Assembly: GCA_905234575.1 (NCBI GenBank)
Contig: CAJOIG010000112.1
Span: forward strand, 1-5,660
DNA length: 5,660 bases
Direction of reading: 5' to 3'
From: an uncultured Oscillospiraceae bacterium
Lineage (GTDB): Bacteria > Bacillota > Clostridia > Oscillospirales > Oscillospiraceae
Below the pieces are notes generated by a model, which was given only the letters and a program-made list of their open reading frames with translations, did no database searches and was not told the origin of the DNA. Shown piece after piece: positions 4,040-5,660 of this stretch (the stretch's first letter is position 1; each line of letters begins with the position of its first letter). The position numbers were made by a program, and so were the translations under genes.

Positions 4040-4056
4040 AGAAGGAAGATTCCATC

Positions 4057-5532
4057 ATGAGTGCATCCAAAGACAAGATCCTCCGCAAGCAGCAGATCGA
4101 GGCGGGTACGGACAAGCGTTCCATCGCCGCGGCGGAAGCGGCGAAGAAGCGCCGCAAGTCGAACATCACCTACACCATCGTGGCGGTCGCTCTGGTGATC
4201 GTTTTCGCCTTCATCTTCATCTACAACTCCACCTTCCCCTCCCGGCACACCACCGCCGTCACCATCGGCGGGAAGGAATACTCCGTCGCCCAGCTCAACT
4301 ACTACTATTCGAGCAGCTACATGTCCTTCTACAACGCCTACAGCCAGTACATCTCCTATGGTCTCTTCTTCGATCCCCAGACCTCCCTGGCCGACCAGAT
4401 GTACTCCGAGGACATGACCTGGCGGCAGTACTTCCTGGACTCCGCCGTGGACAGCATGACCGAGATCCAGGTCCTGAACGACGCGGCCGAGGCCGCGGGC
4501 TTCACCCTGTCCGAAGAGGACCAGGCCGCCTACGAAAGCACCATCCACGAGATCGAGGAGCACTGGGCGGACCTGGGCTATTCGAGCCTCCAGCAGTACA
4601 TCAACCTGAACTACGGCACGGGCGTCGATATGGACACAATCCGCACCGAGCTCTACCGCACCTACGTCGCCTCCGCCTACTCCCAGTCCGTCCACGACGG
4701 CTATGAGTACAGCGCCGAGGACCTCGCCGCCTACTACGCCGAGCACGCGGACGAATACGACACCATCCGCTTCGCCTACTACGCCGACTATGACGGCACG
4801 GCCGACGCCGACGCCGCCGTCGCCGCGGTGAACGGCGCCGACGAGGAGGCCTTCCACAACTACATCGAGGAGACCTATTCCGCGGAGATCACCTCCACCT
4901 CCACCGCCGGCGGCGACCTCAACGAGACCTACGCCGCCTGGCTCCTGGACGCCGCCCGTCAGCCCGGCGATGCCGCCTCCTTCACGGACGAGACGAACGC
5001 CATCACCTACGTCGTGATGTTCCTCGGCCGCGACACCAACGACTACCACCCCGTCAGCTTCCGCCACATCCTCAAAAATGCCGTGGACGCGGACGGCGAC
5101 GGCTCCTTCTCCGAGACAGAGATCGCCGAGGCCGCAGCGGCCGCCCAGGGCGTGTATGATGCCTGGCTCGCCGGCGACGCCACCGAGGACAGCTTCGCGG
5201 AGCTCGCGAACACCGAGTCCGACGACGGCGGCTCCAACACCACCGGCGGCCTGTATGAGACCGTCGCGAAGGGACAGATGGTCGAGCCCATCGACACCTG
5301 GATCTTCGACGAGGCCCGCCAGCCCGGCGACACCGAGATCCTCTCCTACGAGGGCTCCAACTACACCGGCACGCACGTGGTCTACTTCGTCGGAACGGAC
5401 GCCATGACCTACGCCCAGGAGATCGCCGACAGCGCCAAGCGCGCCGAGGAGTACAATGACTGGCTCTCCGCCGCCAAGGACGCGCTTGACGTCTCCACGA
5501 GCCACCTGCGCATGGCCGGCAAGAACCACTGA
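4057..5532 (+). CDS. Membrane-anchored parvulin-type (PpiC/SurA-like) peptidyl-prolyl cis-trans isomerase, 491 aa
   Basis: ATG 4057 is preceded by AAGGA (4042-4046) and lies downstream of a clear promoter. Residues 1-35 are basic and cytoplasmic (KKRRKS at 30-35). Residues about 37-57 form one hydrophobic span with no lipobox, so the protein is probably anchored with its bulk outside the membrane, where such enzymes assist folding of exported proteins. Residues about 65-230 resemble a SurA-N-like chaperone region rich in Tyr, Ala and acidic residues. Residues 234-321 look like a degenerate parvulin domain (AWLLDAARQPGD at 294-305). Residues 333-446 are a fuller PPIC domain: FRHIL (335-339, His337), DSFAELANTESDDGG, GGLYETVAKGQMVEP, TWIFDEARQPGD (414-425) and THVVYFVG (439-446, His440). 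An EF-hand-like loop (344-355) is inserted after the first strand. The gene appears monocistronic. Confidence 0.93.
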   Translation: MSASKDKILRKQQIEAGTDKRSIAAAEAAKKRRKSNITYTIVAVALVIVFAFIFIYNSTFPSRHTTAVTIGGKEYSVAQLNYYYSSSYMSFYNAYSQYISYGLFFDPQTSLADQMYSEDMTWRQYFLDSAVDSMTEIQVLNDAAEAAGFTLSEEDQAAYESTIHEIEEHWADLGYSSLQQYINLNYGTGVDMDTIRTELYRTYVASAYSQSVHDGYEYSAEDLAAYYAEHADEYDTIRFAYYADYDGTADADAAVAAVNGADEEAFHNYIEETYSAEITSTSTAGGDLNETYAAWLLDAARQPGDAASFTDETNAITYVVMFLGRDTNDYHPVSFRHILKNAVDADGDGSFSETEIAEAAAAAQGVYDAWLAGDATEDSFAELANTESDDGGSNTTGGLYETVAKGQMVEPIDTWIFDEARQPGDTEILSYEGSNYTGTHVVYFVGTDAMTYAQEIADSAKRAEEYNDWLSAAKDALDVSTSHLRMAGKNH

Positions 5533-5562
5533 TCCGACCAAAACAACCGAAGAACCGGACGA

Positions 5563-5591
5563 AAAAGGGATGGCCCAAGGCCATCCCTTTT
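5563..5591 (+). terminator. Strong terminator after the parvulin gene, possibly bidirectional
   Basis: GGGATGGCC (5567-5575) pairs with GGCCATCCC (5579-5587) around a 3-nt loop, flanked by AAAA (5563-5566) and TTTT (5588-5591). It begins about 30 nt past the stop codon. The flanking A and T tracts would allow function in either direction. Confidence 0.9.
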
Positions 5592-5645
5592 CGCATAAAA
5601 AACCAACCCCTGCACCCAAATCCGATTTTTCTGCATCCATATAGG

Positions 5646-5657
5646 TGAGAATTCTCA
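5646..5657. repeat. Perfect 12-bp palindrome at the right edge
   Basis: TGAGAATTCTCA is self-complementary and lies past the parvulin terminator. It might be an operator for a gene beyond the window, but no promoter or gene is visible in the last ~65 bases. Confidence 0.3.
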
Positions 5658-5660
5658 AAA

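Noticed and set aside
3772..4056. An upstream extension of the parvulin gene overlapping the NYN gene
   Set aside because: It would start within the divergent gene and cross both promoters. ATG 4057 gives the expected basic N-terminus and membrane span.
4036..5658. A 540-codon open frame antisense to the parvulin gene
   Set aside because: It is a shadow of a high-GC gene: its composition is Gly/Val-rich low complexity, it has no ribosome binding site or family signature, and the plus-strand protein is clearly real.

Overview
The window looks like a chromosomal segment of a fairly high-GC member of the Firmicutes class Clostridia, possibly a gut Oscillospirales lineage. This rests on the strong AGGAGG-type ribosome binding sites, the L13-S9 operon, the single-membrane-span parvulin and the style of the small accessory genes. 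No 16S rRNA or other placing marker is present, so the assignment is inference.

The left part (1 to about 1890) reads as the end of an integrated mobile element. It holds two small uncharacterised genes on the minus strand, a 171-residue coiled-coil protein (928-413) and a partial gene running off the left edge (374-1). Facing away from them is a 73-residue Cro/CI-type regulator on the plus strand (1093-1314, GTG start). Between these divergent units are two promoters and three near-identical 16-24 bp repeats at 21 and 53 bp spacing, an arrangement like a phage or ICE regulatory switch. A second small Cro/CI-type regulator (1596-1342, minus) converges on the first, and its terminator hairpin overlaps the 3' end of the first gene. 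A gene-free stretch (1597-1935) holds clustered palindromes, a 47-nt two-tier hairpin, four copies of TGAACC(T/G)CAA that resemble integrase arm-type sites, and the rpsI terminator. I infer that the element's edge lies here, next to the 3' end of rpsI.

The middle (1936-2881) is the core operon rplM-rpsI (L13 then S9, minus strand). It has a near-consensus promoter, a short structured leader and a TGATG stop-start overlap.

The right part has two divergently transcribed chromosomal genes. On the minus strand (3860-3024) is a LabA-like NYN-domain protein with a C-terminal OST-HTH/LOTUS domain, a likely RNA-binding nuclease, with its own promoter and terminator. On the plus strand (4057-5532) is a membrane-anchored extracytoplasmic parvulin-type peptidyl-prolyl isomerase that carries a perfect EF-hand-like loop inside its PPIase domain and a second, degenerate parvulin-like domain before it. 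It ends in a strong terminator, and the last ~65 bases contain no gene. Apart from L13 with S9, the genes show no obvious shared pathway.
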